DNA from: MWDF01 sp964577435
Lineage (GTDB): Bacteria; Bacillota; DTU025; MWDF01
Length of the DNA: 64,000 bases
Assembly: GCA_964577435.1 (NCBI GenBank)
Contig: CAZNZD010000001.1
Span: forward strand, 42,910-106,909
Direction: 5' to 3'
Shown: piece after piece, positions 1 through 9,300 of the stretch
Layout of the letters: each line of letters opens with the position of its first letter
How positions within the stretch are numbered: position 1 is the first letter of the stretch
Made by a program: the position numbers and the translations under genes
Notes under the pieces: generated by a model
The model's input: the letters and a program-made list of their open reading frames with translations, nothing else
Databases searched by the model: none
Told to the model about the DNA's origin: nothing

Positions 1-605
1 AGGACATCCTGATTAAGACATGGGCGCTGCTAAGGAACCGGACTGCAATCCGGATGCCGGCCGATATCGACCTTCTTGTGCAGGCGGCATATGGAGAGGA
101 TATTACGATGCTTGGGGATATTACGGAGGCTGAGCGGCAGCGCTATGAGAGGGCCGAACAAGAGAGCCAGGGAACCGTATCGGCGATGAGGTGCGCCGCG
201 AGGAGTACTGCCATAGGCCACCCTGATGACGGGTCGTGGGAAGACCCCAGCCGGCTGTGTCTGCTTGAGGAGGCTTCTCCGGAAGTAAATCGGATGCTGG
301 TCGCTAAGACGAGGAGTTCGGACAGCAGCATGACTGCAGTATTGATCCGGCCCGATTCAATCTCATCGCTCACCGAAGTGAAGGATTCCCAGACCTTGAA
401 GGACCTTATAGGCAGAAGCATCGGCATTTCCCGCAAGTCCGTTATCTCCGCTCTTGGCAGGGCAGGGGTTCCGGAGGCATGGAAGAAGGAGCCCGTCTTG
501 AGATTCTGTTATCCGATGCTTCTTGATGATGATGGGAGGTGGCAGATGGACCGCAACGTCAGGCTGGATGATGAACTCGGACTCGTTTATGGTCAGGAGG
601 TATAA
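1..605 (+). CDS. cas3: Cas3 helicase-nuclease, C-terminal fragment (cut by window edge)
   Basis: The reading frame is open from the left edge (codons from base 3) to a TAA at 603-605, giving about 200 C-terminal residues. A run like IRMPADIDLLVQAAYG resembles the end of type I Cas3, just after the helicase core, where a proline-rich loop precedes the C-terminal domain. The HD nuclease and Walker motifs would lie outside the window. Cas3 is the helicase-nuclease recruited by Cascade to unwind and degrade target DNA. Position is a strong clue: cas8e starts two bases after this stop, in the usual type I-E order. An internal ATG at 54 is not taken as a start because the frame continues upstream. 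Confidence 0.8.
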   Translation, partial: DILIKTWALLRNRTAIRMPADIDLLVQAAYGEDITMLGDITEAERQRYERAEQESQGTVSAMRCAARSTAIGHPDDGSWEDPSRLCLLEEASPEVNRMLVAKTRSSDSSMTAVLIRPDSISSLTEVKDSQTLKDLIGRSIGISRKSVISALGRAGVPEAWKKEPVLRFCYPMLLDDDGRWQMDRNVRLDDELGLVYGQEV

Positions 606-606
606 G

Positions 607-2142
607 ATGGGCAGTTTCAACCTTTTAGACGAGGCATGGATCCCGGTGAGCATGCTCGACGGGACAAAACGAAGCCTGGGGCTGAAGGATATTTTTCGGA
701 ATGCAGGTTCAATACTGGCAATCGAGCACACCTCTCCGCTTATAGTCGGATCAGTATACAGGCTGTTGCTTGCTGTGCTCTACAGGGCTTTTGACGGACC
801 CTCCTCGCTCGGCGAGGCTTCACGGATATATGAGGACGGGTTAAGCAGAAGGTTGCCCGACATCCATGATTACCTGGAGAGATGGCGGGAGAGATTCTAC
901 CTATTCGATGACGCGCACCCCTTTTTCCAAGTCCCGGATTATATGCCCAAGTCCAGGCGATACTGGACTGCACTGGCCGCCGAGATGAACGACGACAACT
1001 CGAAAGTCTTGTTCGACCACACAGGCTTTGAGGGCTTACAGGAGGACTTCATGGCCCTTGACCCAATAAACCACGCAGAAGCGGCATTATTCCTGCTTGC
1101 CACTCAGGCATTCTCAGTATGCAAGGGAAAAAGCGAGTTCCAATATACCAAGGGTGCGCCCATAGCCTCTTCAGCGGCTTTCATTGTTCAAGGGACATCC
1201 TTAGAGGATTCCCTGTTACTCATGTTGCATCCATATCCCAACAAGGAAGTGCAGCAGGCCGACTTGCCTGTCTGGGAGCGGCCCCCACTATCGTCATGCC
1301 AGCTGAAGGAGGGGATATCCCGCGAGATCTCTGGTTATGCCGACCTTTACACATGGATGAGCAGGTCCGTGAAGCTACTCGCCGAGAACGATGGGAAGGT
1401 GCATTCTATCGGCCTAGCATCAGGGGTAGTAGATGATAACACCCTCAATCTGGAGGATCCAATGTGCGGTTTCAGGACCGACCAGAAGTTCGGGCGGCTT
1501 CCGCTTCAATTCGGCGAAAGGGGTTTGTGGAGGAACTTCGATTCGCTGATTCCATCAAGCTCTGCAGATTGTGCCCCTAAAGTAGTAGAGAATGCCATTG
1601 CACTAATGAGAAGGAGTGGTAAGCATTCCGTATTCAGCCTTCTTGCAGTCGGCCAGAGTAACGACAAGGCCAAGATCGAGTTCTGGCGGCAGGAGAGGTA
1701 CTCCATGCCGGAAGCCATGCTCTCCGACCTCGACGCAAGAGGTATCGTGCAATCGGCAATACGGCTGGCGGAGGATTACAGCCAACCGATAATCGGCGCC
1801 TGCAGGACATATGCAAAGAAGATGCTCTCCGGAGGCGACCGGGATCCTGACATGAAAGACGTCACCTCCTTCTTAAGAAGCGCGACGGCGATCCAGGATT
1901 ATTGGACAGGGGCCGAAAGGGGATTCCATGAGCTTTTATCCGCGATGGATACGCAGTTCGACCCTGATGAAGTAGAAGACGCCTGGAGAGACCACCTAAG
2001 ACGAACAGCCCTTAAGTCCTGGGATGACTATATGGCATCACAGACCGGCATAAGGTCCATAGTTGCTCAAGCTCACGGCAAGCGCACTCTAATGGTAAAG
2101 CTTAATCATCTATCTCCACAGCAAGGGGGGACGGTATCATGA
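607..2142 (+). CDS. cas8e: Cas8e (Cse1/CasA), Cascade large subunit
   Basis: This 511-residue protein starts FNLLDEAWIPV, the characteristic Cse1 N-terminus. It is the Cascade subunit that recognises the PAM and recruits Cas3. The start chosen is the ATG at 607, six bases after an AGGAGG at 595-600; the frame also has ATGs at 523 and just after, but these lie inside cas3. Length matches the family (about 500 residues). A motif QFSVCKGKSEFQYTKGAP-like stretch near residue 165-185 corresponds to the L1-type loop region. It overlaps the next gene by ATGA, which suggests translational coupling in one cas operon. Confidence 0.95.
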   Translation: MGSFNLLDEAWIPVSMLDGTKRSLGLKDIFRNAGSILAIEHTSPLIVGSVYRLLLAVLYRAFDGPSSLGEASRIYEDGLSRRLPDIHDYLERWRERFYLFDDAHPFFQVPDYMPKSRRYWTALAAEMNDDNSKVLFDHTGFEGLQEDFMALDPINHAEAALFLLATQAFSVCKGKSEFQYTKGAPIASSAAFIVQGTSLEDSLLLMLHPYPNKEVQQADLPVWERPPLSSCQLKEGISREISGYADLYTWMSRSVKLLAENDGKVHSIGLASGVVDDNTLNLEDPMCGFRTDQKFGRLPLQFGERGLWRNFDSLIPSSSADCAPKVVENAIALMRRSGKHSVFSLLAVGQSNDKAKIEFWRQERYSMPEAMLSDLDARGIVQSAIRLAEDYSQPIIGACRTYAKKMLSGGDRDPDMKDVTSFLRSATAIQDYWTGAERGFHELLSAMDTQFDPDEVEDAWRDHLRRTALKSWDDYMASQTGIRSIVAQAHGKRTLMVKLNHLSPQQGGTVS

Positions 2143-2621
2143 ACGGTTTCATCGACCGGCTCGAGGAGCTTAATGAAGGTGACCCCAAAGTCAGGGCAGA
2201 GCTGAAAAGGAGCCTTTCATTCGACCCCGGCACATATCCGAGGGTATTCGGATTTGTTGAGCCCTGGGTGCAGAAAACGCAGCTGAATGATTCGAGGCGC
2301 ATAGCCTACTACCTAGTTGCAGGACTATGGGCGATGAACTGGAGCGAGGCGACGGGAAGGGGTGGCAATTCAATCGGAAAAGCCTGCCTCCTACTGAGAA
2401 ACCAGAAGGACTCCTCGAGCATGGATGCCCGGTTCATCAACCTTTTGGAGGCTGATGAGGGGCAGCTTCCCAACAGGCTGCGGCAGATTGTGTCCCTTCT
2501 GAAGGAGATACCTATAGACTTCAGACAGCTGCTGGATGACGTAGTCTTTTGGGGCTTCGAAGACAAGCGCATCCAGATAAGGTGGGCCAAGGAATACTTC
2601 GGTGGAATTGAAATCCAATAA
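2139..2621 (+). CDS. cas11: Cas11 (Cse2/CasB), Cascade small subunit
   Basis: A 160-residue, helix-rich, basic protein placed between cas8e and cas7, where Cse2 always sits in type I-E operons. It begins FIDRLEELNEGDPKVRAELKR and carries an ARG-like helical pattern with the W-A-M stretch typical of Cse2 (GLWAMNWSEATGRGG, about residues 67-81). Two copies normally line the belly of Cascade and hold the non-target strand. The ATG at 2139 overlaps the cas8e stop (ATGA), and a run of G at about 2124-2130 can act as ribosome site. Length matches the family. Confidence 0.92.
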   Translation: MNGFIDRLEELNEGDPKVRAELKRSLSFDPGTYPRVFGFVEPWVQKTQLNDSRRIAYYLVAGLWAMNWSEATGRGGNSIGKACLLLRNQKDSSSMDARFINLLEADEGQLPNRLRQIVSLLKEIPIDFRQLLDDVVFWGFEDKRIQIRWAKEYFGGIEIQ

Positions 2622-2634
2622 AGGAGGTAGGAAA

Positions 2635-3786
2635 GTGAACAGACTGCTAGTTGAAGTGCATGTCCTTCAGAACTTCGCCCCGTCCAATCTTAACAGGGAT
2701 GATACCGGAGCACCCAAAGATGCGATTTTCGGGGGCTCCAGAAGAGCCAGGATATCGAGCCAGTGCCTTAAAAGGTCAGTACGGGAGTACTTTAGGGAAA
2801 AGGCAGAAGATGGAGTTATTGCCGTCGATGATTTAGCCATAAGGACTAAGAGGCTGCACGCCATGCTTCTTGATTCTCTTGAGCCTTTGGGAAGGAGGCC
2901 TGAGGAATCGGAGGGTAAAATCAAGACCGCATTGTCGTGGATAAACCTGTCTTTGGACGAAAAGAATGAGAATAAGAGCCAGTATCTTCTTTTTGTAGGG
3001 CCAAGGGAAGTAAGCGACATAGCCAGGATCATCAACGACAAATGGGACCTTATCCTAGTGGCTGAGCTAGGCGGCGAAGAGAAGAAAGCCAAGAAGAAGG
3101 ATGCAGCAAAAGCTTCAGACCCCAAGGTGGCAGATGCACTCCGTAAGGCATTAGACGGCGGCAAGGCTATAGATCTGGCTTTGTTCGGAAGGATGCTTGC
3201 CGACATGCCCGGTAAGAACGCCGATGCCTCATGCCAGGTGGCGCACGCGATCTCAACTCATGCAGTTGAAAGGGAGTTCGACTTCTATACCGCGATCGAC
3301 GACCTAAAGCCGGATGACACCTCAGGGGCTGATATGATGGGTACCGTGGAGTTCAACTCCGCCTGCTTCTATAGATACGCCGTTCTGGATTGGGAGAAAT
3401 TTCTTAGTAACCTTCAAGGGGATGCTGAGCTGGCCAGGAAGGCCGCTCGTTTATTCATTGAGAGCTTCGTGATGGCGGAGCCGAGCGGAAAGCAGAACTC
3501 CTTCGCAGCCCATAACCCACCGGAGTTCGTCATGGTCTCATTGGTTACGAAAGGACAACCCCTCAACCTTCTTAACTCATTCGAAAGGCCTGTGTATTCG
3601 AAGAAGGGGCTCACTGCAGCCTCTGTAGACGCCCTAACGGATAAGGCCAAAGCTTTAAATACAGCCTATTCCAGGGCTTCTGATAATTTCATTCTGAACC
3701 TGACAAGCTCCGACGCCGAAGGCCTCGGTATCAAGGTTGGCACCCTTAACGACCTGCTTGATAAGACAGCCAGCAGACTGGCTTAG
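2635..3786 (+). CDS. cas7: Cas7e (Cse4/CasC), Cascade backbone subunit
   Basis: A 383-residue Cas7 RAMP protein; six copies wrap the crRNA. The N-terminus reads LLVEVHVLQNFAPSNLNRDD, followed by GAPKDAIFGGSRRARISSQCLKR, the most conserved Cse4 signature. The start is GTG at 2635, because AAGGAGGT lies at 2621-2628 with normal spacing; an in-frame ATG at 2602 lies inside cas11 and would add an unconserved extension. A charged KKAKKKDAAK insert near residue 150 is low in complexity and probably a surface loop. The gene follows cas11 by 13 bases in the same operon. Confidence 0.95.
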   Translation: MNRLLVEVHVLQNFAPSNLNRDDTGAPKDAIFGGSRRARISSQCLKRSVREYFREKAEDGVIAVDDLAIRTKRLHAMLLDSLEPLGRRPEESEGKIKTALSWINLSLDEKNENKSQYLLFVGPREVSDIARIINDKWDLILVAELGGEEKKAKKKDAAKASDPKVADALRKALDGGKAIDLALFGRMLADMPGKNADASCQVAHAISTHAVEREFDFYTAIDDLKPDDTSGADMMGTVEFNSACFYRYAVLDWEKFLSNLQGDAELARKAARLFIESFVMAEPSGKQNSFAAHNPPEFVMVSLVTKGQPLNLLNSFERPVYSKKGLTAASVDALTDKAKALNTAYSRASDNFILNLTSSDAEGLGIKVGTLNDLLDKTASRLA

Positions 3787-3796
3787 GAGTGATAGA

Positions 3797-4468
3797 ATGC
3801 CTACAGTCCTACTGAAGTTGATAGGACCGATGCAGTCCTGGGGCGTTGTCAGCCGGTTCGATCAAAGGGATACTTTCCGTGAACCCAGCAAGTCAGGTGT
3901 CATCGGCCTTGTCTGCGCAGCTATGGGGATAGACCGCTCGGATTATGGAAGGCAGTCGCCCTTGTATAGGGCAAGAATGGGAGTTAGGCATGACAGGCCC
4001 GGTACCCTAAGGTATGATTTCCAGACCGCTGCATGCAAGAAGGCGGATGTGATCATCCGAGCTGATGGCAAGCTGGCTACTGACGGCGGAGTCATCTCAA
4101 AAAGGTACTACCTAGCCGACGCCGCTTTCCTGGTTGGCCTTGAACTAGATGACCGGCTACTATTAGAAGCGATTTGTGTAGCGCTAGATAATCCCGTATG
4201 GCCTCTGTACCTGGGCAGGAAATCATACGTGCCGTCCGAGCCCGTTACTTGCAGTGACCGACCCGTTGACATGCCGTTGGTGGAGGCATTAACGAGTCAT
4301 CCTGCTCTAGATGGCAGGATTGGAAGCCCGGCTGACAAGACCTTACTGCTGTCCATTGAGAATGATAGGCAGGAGGGGCTCCTAGTAATGGACCAACCGC
4401 AGGGTGCTTTGGAGGAGCGGCGCTTTTCCGCGCGCTACCTAAAGACAGAAACAATTGTGTTGTGCTGA
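3797..4468 (+). CDS. cas5: Cas5e (CasD), Cascade subunit
   Basis: A 223-residue Cas5 RAMP protein that caps the 5' handle of the crRNA. The N-terminus VLLKLIGPMQSWGVVSRFD and the following REPSKSGVIGLVCAAMGI are the classic Cas5e signature. The ATG at 3797 is preceded by AGGAGTGAT just after the cas7 stop; an earlier in-frame ATG at 3737 lies inside cas7 and is rejected. A C-terminal RRFSARYLKTE-like stretch fits the family. It is separated from cas7 by 10 bases and from cas6e by 9. Confidence 0.94.
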   Translation: MPTVLLKLIGPMQSWGVVSRFDQRDTFREPSKSGVIGLVCAAMGIDRSDYGRQSPLYRARMGVRHDRPGTLRYDFQTAACKKADVIIRADGKLATDGGVISKRYYLADAAFLVGLELDDRLLLEAICVALDNPVWPLYLGRKSYVPSEPVTCSDRPVDMPLVEALTSHPALDGRIGSPADKTLLLSIENDRQEGLLVMDQPQGALEERRFSARYLKTETIVLC

Positions 4469-4477
4469 GGTGGAGAT

Positions 4478-5107
4478 ATGTATCTATATAGGGCGGTTCT
4501 GAATCTTAGATGCAAGGAAGTCCGAAGAGACATCTCCGATGCTTATCAGATGCATTCGACCTTATGCAGGGTTTTCTCGGAACCATCTCAGAAATGCAAG
4601 CCAGGTACTATGCTGTGGAGGCTGGAGCCCGAGAATAGCCCCAATGGAAATCCTGTTGTGCTGGTTGTTAGCAGTGAGCTCGCCAACTGGAAACGGTTGG
4701 GGATTTCAGATTGGTTGGATGGTACTCCAGATGGACCTGTTAACTTATCGGAGAGGTTCAGCAGCAGTTATTACGACAACGGATCGTTATTAAGGTTCCG
4801 GCTAAGGGCCAATCCGAGTTACTGCTCTGTGGGAAAGAGACATGCATTAAGAGCGCCTGAGAAGCAGGCTGACTGGATGAACAGGCAGGCAGAGAAATGG
4901 GGATTTGAGATTGTCAGCCAATTAGTCAGCCATCAGGCTGATATCCGAGGCGGAACCCGGGCGGGCGACCCGATTATAGTGTTCTCTGCATTATATGACG
5001 GTATGCTCAGAGTTCGTGACAAGGATAGGTTGGTCGAGGCCATGCTGCATGGAATTGGACACGGCAAGGCTTTGGGATTGGGCCTCTTAACGGCGGCTCC
5101 ACAATGA
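4478..5107 (+). CDS. cas6e: Cas6e (CasE), crRNA-processing endoribonuclease
   Basis: A 209-residue Cas6e that cuts the repeat hairpin in pre-crRNA and stays bound to the 3' hairpin of the mature crRNA. The conserved YQMHSTLCRVF segment carries the histidine (about residue 27) equivalent to the catalytic histidine of known Cas6e proteins. The C-terminal glycine-rich loop HGIGHGKALGLGLL (about 190-203) is the RAMP signature. Its substrate is probably the CCCCGC/GCGGGG hairpin in the adjacent array. It overlaps cas1 by ATGA. Confidence 0.94.
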   Translation: MYLYRAVLNLRCKEVRRDISDAYQMHSTLCRVFSEPSQKCKPGTMLWRLEPENSPNGNPVVLVVSSELANWKRLGISDWLDGTPDGPVNLSERFSSSYYDNGSLLRFRLRANPSYCSVGKRHALRAPEKQADWMNRQAEKWGFEIVSQLVSHQADIRGGTRAGDPIIVFSALYDGMLRVRDKDRLVEAMLHGIGHGKALGLGLLTAAPQ

Positions 5108-6015
5108 GGATCATCTCGAATCCTATCATGCTGAAAGAGCGCACAAGCATGCTTTGGCTTCAGTATGGAAACATCGATGTGGTAGACGGAGCTTTGGTTT
5201 TGATTGATAAGGAAGGTATAAGGACCCATATTCCTATAGGCGGAATTGCATGCCTATTCTTGGAACCCGGAACAAGGATCTCTCATGCTGCAGTTGCAAT
5301 TGCAGCTGAGGTCGGTTGTCTTCTTCTCTGGGTAGGCGAAGGCGGAGTAAGGCTATACTCCGCCGGCCAACCTGGTGGTGCGAGGTCTACTCGCCTGCTA
5401 TATCAGGCGCAGCTAGCACTAGACGAGAAGCTCCGACTGAAGGTTATTAGGGCCATGTATAAGCATAGGTTTGGTGAAGAGATGCCACTTAAGCGCAGCC
5501 CCGATCAGCTCAAAGGAATTGAAGGCGCTCGAACGAAAGCTATGTACAAGTTGCTTGCCTCCCAGTATGGCGTTAAGTGGGAAGGCAGGTCATATGATCC
5601 GAAATCAATCGACTTGAGCGACACTCTGAATCTTTGCCTTAGTGTCGCAAACCATTGCTTATATGGCATCTGTGAAGCGGCGATCTTAGCAGCGGGATAT
5701 GCTCCAGCGATTGGCTTCATTCATGCTGGTAAACCACTGTCATTTGTCTACGACATTGCAGACCTGTTCAAATTTGAGACTTCCGTCCCAATAGCTTTCG
5801 CAACGAGTAAGCAAAAATGCGATGACTACATGAGACAGGTCAGGACAAATTGCCGTGATGGTTTCCGGAAGTTGAATCTGCTAGAGAAAATTATTCCTAC
5901 AATAGATGAGATACTACGCTCTGGAGAAATCCCTATGCCGGAAATACATAAGGAAGCAATTGAGATTGCTATACCTAATGAGGAGCAAACTGGAGATGCT
6001 GGTCATCGTTCTTGA
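5104..6015 (+). CDS. cas1: Cas1e, spacer-integration integrase
   Basis: A 303-residue Cas1 of the I-E type, the catalytic subunit of the Cas1-Cas2 complex that inserts new spacers. The N-terminus (NPIMLKERTSMLWLQYGNIDV) and GTRISHAAVAIAAEVGCLLLWVGEGGVRLYSAG are typical. Candidate metal ligands are the glutamate in GIEGARTKAMYK (near residue 140), the histidine in FIHAGKPLSFVYDIADLFK and the aspartate a few residues later. Length matches E. coli Cas1. The start overlaps the cas6e stop, and the end overlaps cas2. Confidence 0.95.
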   Translation: MRIISNPIMLKERTSMLWLQYGNIDVVDGALVLIDKEGIRTHIPIGGIACLFLEPGTRISHAAVAIAAEVGCLLLWVGEGGVRLYSAGQPGGARSTRLLYQAQLALDEKLRLKVIRAMYKHRFGEEMPLKRSPDQLKGIEGARTKAMYKLLASQYGVKWEGRSYDPKSIDLSDTLNLCLSVANHCLYGICEAAILAAGYAPAIGFIHAGKPLSFVYDIADLFKFETSVPIAFATSKQKCDDYMRQVRTNCRDGFRKLNLLEKIIPTIDEILRSGEIPMPEIHKEAIEIAIPNEEQTGDAGHRS

Positions 6016-6316
6016 AAATGCACCGCCTAGATTGCGAGGATACCTAACAAGATTGATGCTCGAAGTAAGGGCGGGTGTCTATATCGGTGACTATTCGAAA
6101 AGAGTACGGGAATCTCTTTGGGAAGCGGTCCAAGGTGGTATTGGAGAAGGAAATGCTGTTATTGCATGGTCTAAGTCTAACGACATTGGTTTTGACTTTG
6201 ACACTTGTGGCAAGAATCGTAGAGTGCCTTGCGAACTCGGGGACATGAAATTATGCAGTTTCCTACCAGAGATTATGCCTTCGAGTTTGGTAGAGAAAAC
6301 TGCTCAATCGAAATGA
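5996..6316 (+). CDS. cas2: Cas2e, structural partner of Cas1
   Basis: A 106-residue Cas2 of the I-E type. LVIVLENAPPRLRGYLTRLM and LEVRAGVYIGDYSKRVRE align by eye with E. coli Cas2 throughout, ending LCSFLPE plus a short tail. It bridges two Cas1 dimers during spacer integration. The start chosen is ATG at 5996, because AGGAG at 5981-5985 precedes it and homologues begin at this point; an ATG at 5978 would add six residues. It overlaps the end of cas1 by 20 bases. The array begins 28 bases after its stop. Confidence 0.94.
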   Translation: MLVIVLENAPPRLRGYLTRLMLEVRAGVYIGDYSKRVRESLWEAVQGGIGEGNAVIAWSKSNDIGFDFDTCGKNRRVPCELGDMKLCSFLPEIMPSSLVEKTAQSK

Positions 6317-6344
6317 GTTGTTATGCAGGCGATATTCTCTAAGA
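6317..6344 (+). promoter_or_regulatory. Very short interval between cas2 and the array (leader position)
   Basis: Only 28 bases separate the cas2 stop from the first repeat. Type I-E leaders are usually tens of bases of AT-rich DNA with a promoter and integration signals. Here any leader must be mostly inside cas2, or the array is read through from the cas operon. I see no clear -10/-35 pair in these 28 bases. The identification as leader rests on position and repeat orientation. Confidence 0.4.
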
Positions 6345-9300
6345 GCTTTCCCCGCAGGCGCGGGGATGAACCGCAATATGTGTAAAAACTGCAATTACGA
6401 AGTTAGCTTTCCCCGCAGGCGCGGGGATGAACCGGTCAGCGAAGAGCTCCTGGCTGATGCCAAGTAGCTTTCCCCGCAGGCGCGGGGATGAACCGTCTTT
6501 GGCGTACTGTTTGACTCCTGCGTAGTCGCTTTCCCCGCAGGCGCGGGGATGAACCGGCTAGGTCCGCATTAGCATGATCCAGCCCGCCGCTTTCCCCGCA
6601 GGCGCGGGGATGAACCGCATGAACTCCAGGTTCGAGCACTTCGTTCAGAGCTTTCCCCGCAGGCGCGGGGATGAACCGTACACGGCCTCCCATCACGCTG
6701 GTGACAATCCGCTTTCCCCGCAGGCGCGGGGATGAACCGTGATTTCGAGCGTCTCCCCGTCTGCTATCTCCGCTTTCCCCGCAGGCGCGGGGATGAACCG
6801 GCCGTGTCAGTCCTTCCAGGGATAGCTGAGGCGCTTTCCCCGCAGGCGCGGGGATGAACCGTCAACAACCCCAACGACGCAGGCGGGGAAACGGCTTTCC
6901 CCGCAGGCGCGGGGATGAACCGTACTCGCTTGCGGAAGCGTTAGGCATAGAGGAGCTTTCCCCGCAGGCGCGGGGATGAACCGCCTTACAACAAACTTTA
7001 CGACTATATGTATAAGCTTTCCCCGCAGGCGCGGGGATGAACCGGGGAATGAGATAGCTGCCGTCGCGGTCATGACGCTTTCCCCGCAGGCGCGGGGATG
7101 AACCGCAGTGTTGCTTGTTAGTAGAAAATGGGGAAAAGCTTTCCCCGCAGGCGCGGGGATGAACCGATCTCTCCAACCTTCTCTGCCATTCGGACCGCGC
7201 TTTCCCCGCAGGCGCGGGGATGAACCGGAAATTGACGCCTGCGCCACGGACCTGGCGGAGCTTTCCCCGCAGGCGCGGGGATGAACCGATTTCGAAACTC
7301 ACGCCGTAGTAGTTGTAGAGGCTTTCCCCGCAGGCGCGGGGATGAACCGATTATCAACTTGTCCATACTCTGACCACCTCTGCTTTCCCCGCAGGCGCGG
7401 GGATGAACCGTCGCTTTACACCAGCAACGACGGCACTAACGAGCTTTCCCCGCAGGCGCGGGGATGAACCGTAGCGGTCTGCCGTTGGCTTGTCTATCTT
7501 CCAGCTTTCCCCGCAGGCGCGGGGATGAACCGACCGGCTTCAGGAACTCGGTAAGCCCGAGCCCGCTTTCCCCGCAGGCGCGGGGATGAACCGGGCAGGA
7601 TGCCTGGATTGGTGGAGCTGTCAGGGCTTTCCCCGCAGGCGCGGGGATGAACCGCGGATAGTCGTATGGAGGGGGTATTCGGGCGCGCTTTCCCCGCAGG
7701 CGCGGGGATGAACCGGGTGGCGCAGGTATGCCTGAGGCCGTGGAACTGCTTTCCCCGCAGGCGCGGGGATGAACCGGCACGCTCAGCACAACATAGCAGG
7801 CAAGGCCAGCTTTCCCCGCAGGCGCGGGGATGAACCGTCCTTCTCCAACTCGGTCATCGTGTCGCCTCCGCTTTCCCCGCAGGCGCGGGGATGAACCGCG
7901 GACCGCCGGAAGCCTGTGCCTGTGGATTTCGCTTTCCCCGCAGGCGCGGGGATGAACCGGCCTTGACTATTTCGACCCTCGCCCCGGTCGTGCTTTCCCC
8001 GCAGGCGCGGGGATGAACCGCAATGAAGGAGGCGACGACATGAACGGGCTCCGCTTTCCCCGCAGGCGCGGGGATGAACCGAACACAGGATAGACGGAGA
8101 TCTGACGAAGGTGGCTTTCCCCGCAGGCGCGGGGATGAACCGTTCTTCAACGCCGTCTTCTGCGCCATCGCGTCGCTTTCCCCGCAGGCGCGGGGATGAA
8201 CCGTTGGACTTTGCGATTGCGTTATACAGCCTGCCGCTTTCCCCGCAGGCGCGGGGATGAACCGTAAACGTAATCACCTGCAGGCACAGGGTCAGTGCTT
8301 TCCCCGCAGGCGCGGGGATGAACCGGTTCCTGCGCCGTCGCTCTTTATCAGCCCTGTGCTTTCCCCGCAGGCGCGGGGATGAACCGTATTGCCGCCACCT
8401 TGCACCCCTTCAGCGCATGCTTTCCCCGCAGGCGCGGGGATGAACCGAGGGGAGCGCCGATACCTTGATCTGACGCAGAGCTTTCCCCGCAGGCGCGGGG
8501 ATGAACCGTCGTTGTTTTCCTCGAAAGCCTTCGCCCTGTTGCTTTCCCCGCAGGCGCGGGGATGAACCGCAAGCACTACTTCCGTAGCGATTACTGGGCT
8601 TGCTTTCCCCGCAGGCGCGGGGATGAACCGATCACGCTGAGCGGCTGAGTTCTTGCACCCTGGCTTTCCCCGCAGGCGCGGGGATGAACCGACGCTCATG
8701 GCCATACTGAAAATGAAGGCGAAGCTTTCCCCGCAGGCGCGGGGATGAACCGGTCAGTACGATGTTGACTGCCGTCGCCTGGTTGCTTTCCCCGCAGGCG
8801 CGGGGATGAACCGTACGCTGTCGGGGGAGTCGACCTCGCAGAAACGCTTTCCCCGCAGGCGCGGGGATGAACCGAGCAGATCATGAGGCGGCTGATAGAG
8901 GTTGAGGCTTTCCCCGCAGGCGCGGGGATGAACCGGCACGAGTCGCAGAGCTGATGCTGGAACGATAGCTTTCCCCGCAGGCGCGGGGATGAACCGCTGG
9001 AATAATTCTTTATGCAACTCCTTCGCCAGCTTTCCCCGCAGGCGCGGGGATGAACCGTGTCGAAAGGCGCCCCTATTGGTACGTGGCGGGCTTTCCCCGC
9101 AGGCGCGGGGATGAACCTGAGGGGAGGTCGCCGCTGATGGCTGATGAAAGAGCTTTCCCCGCAGGCGCGGGGATGAACCGATGAGAATGGCAAGCCCAAC
9201 TACGTGACAGGCGCTTTCCCCGCAGGCGCGGGGATGAACCGAAACTTGCCGACTTCTTCGCTGCCGCAGGGACGCTTTCCCCGCAGGCGCGGGGATGAAC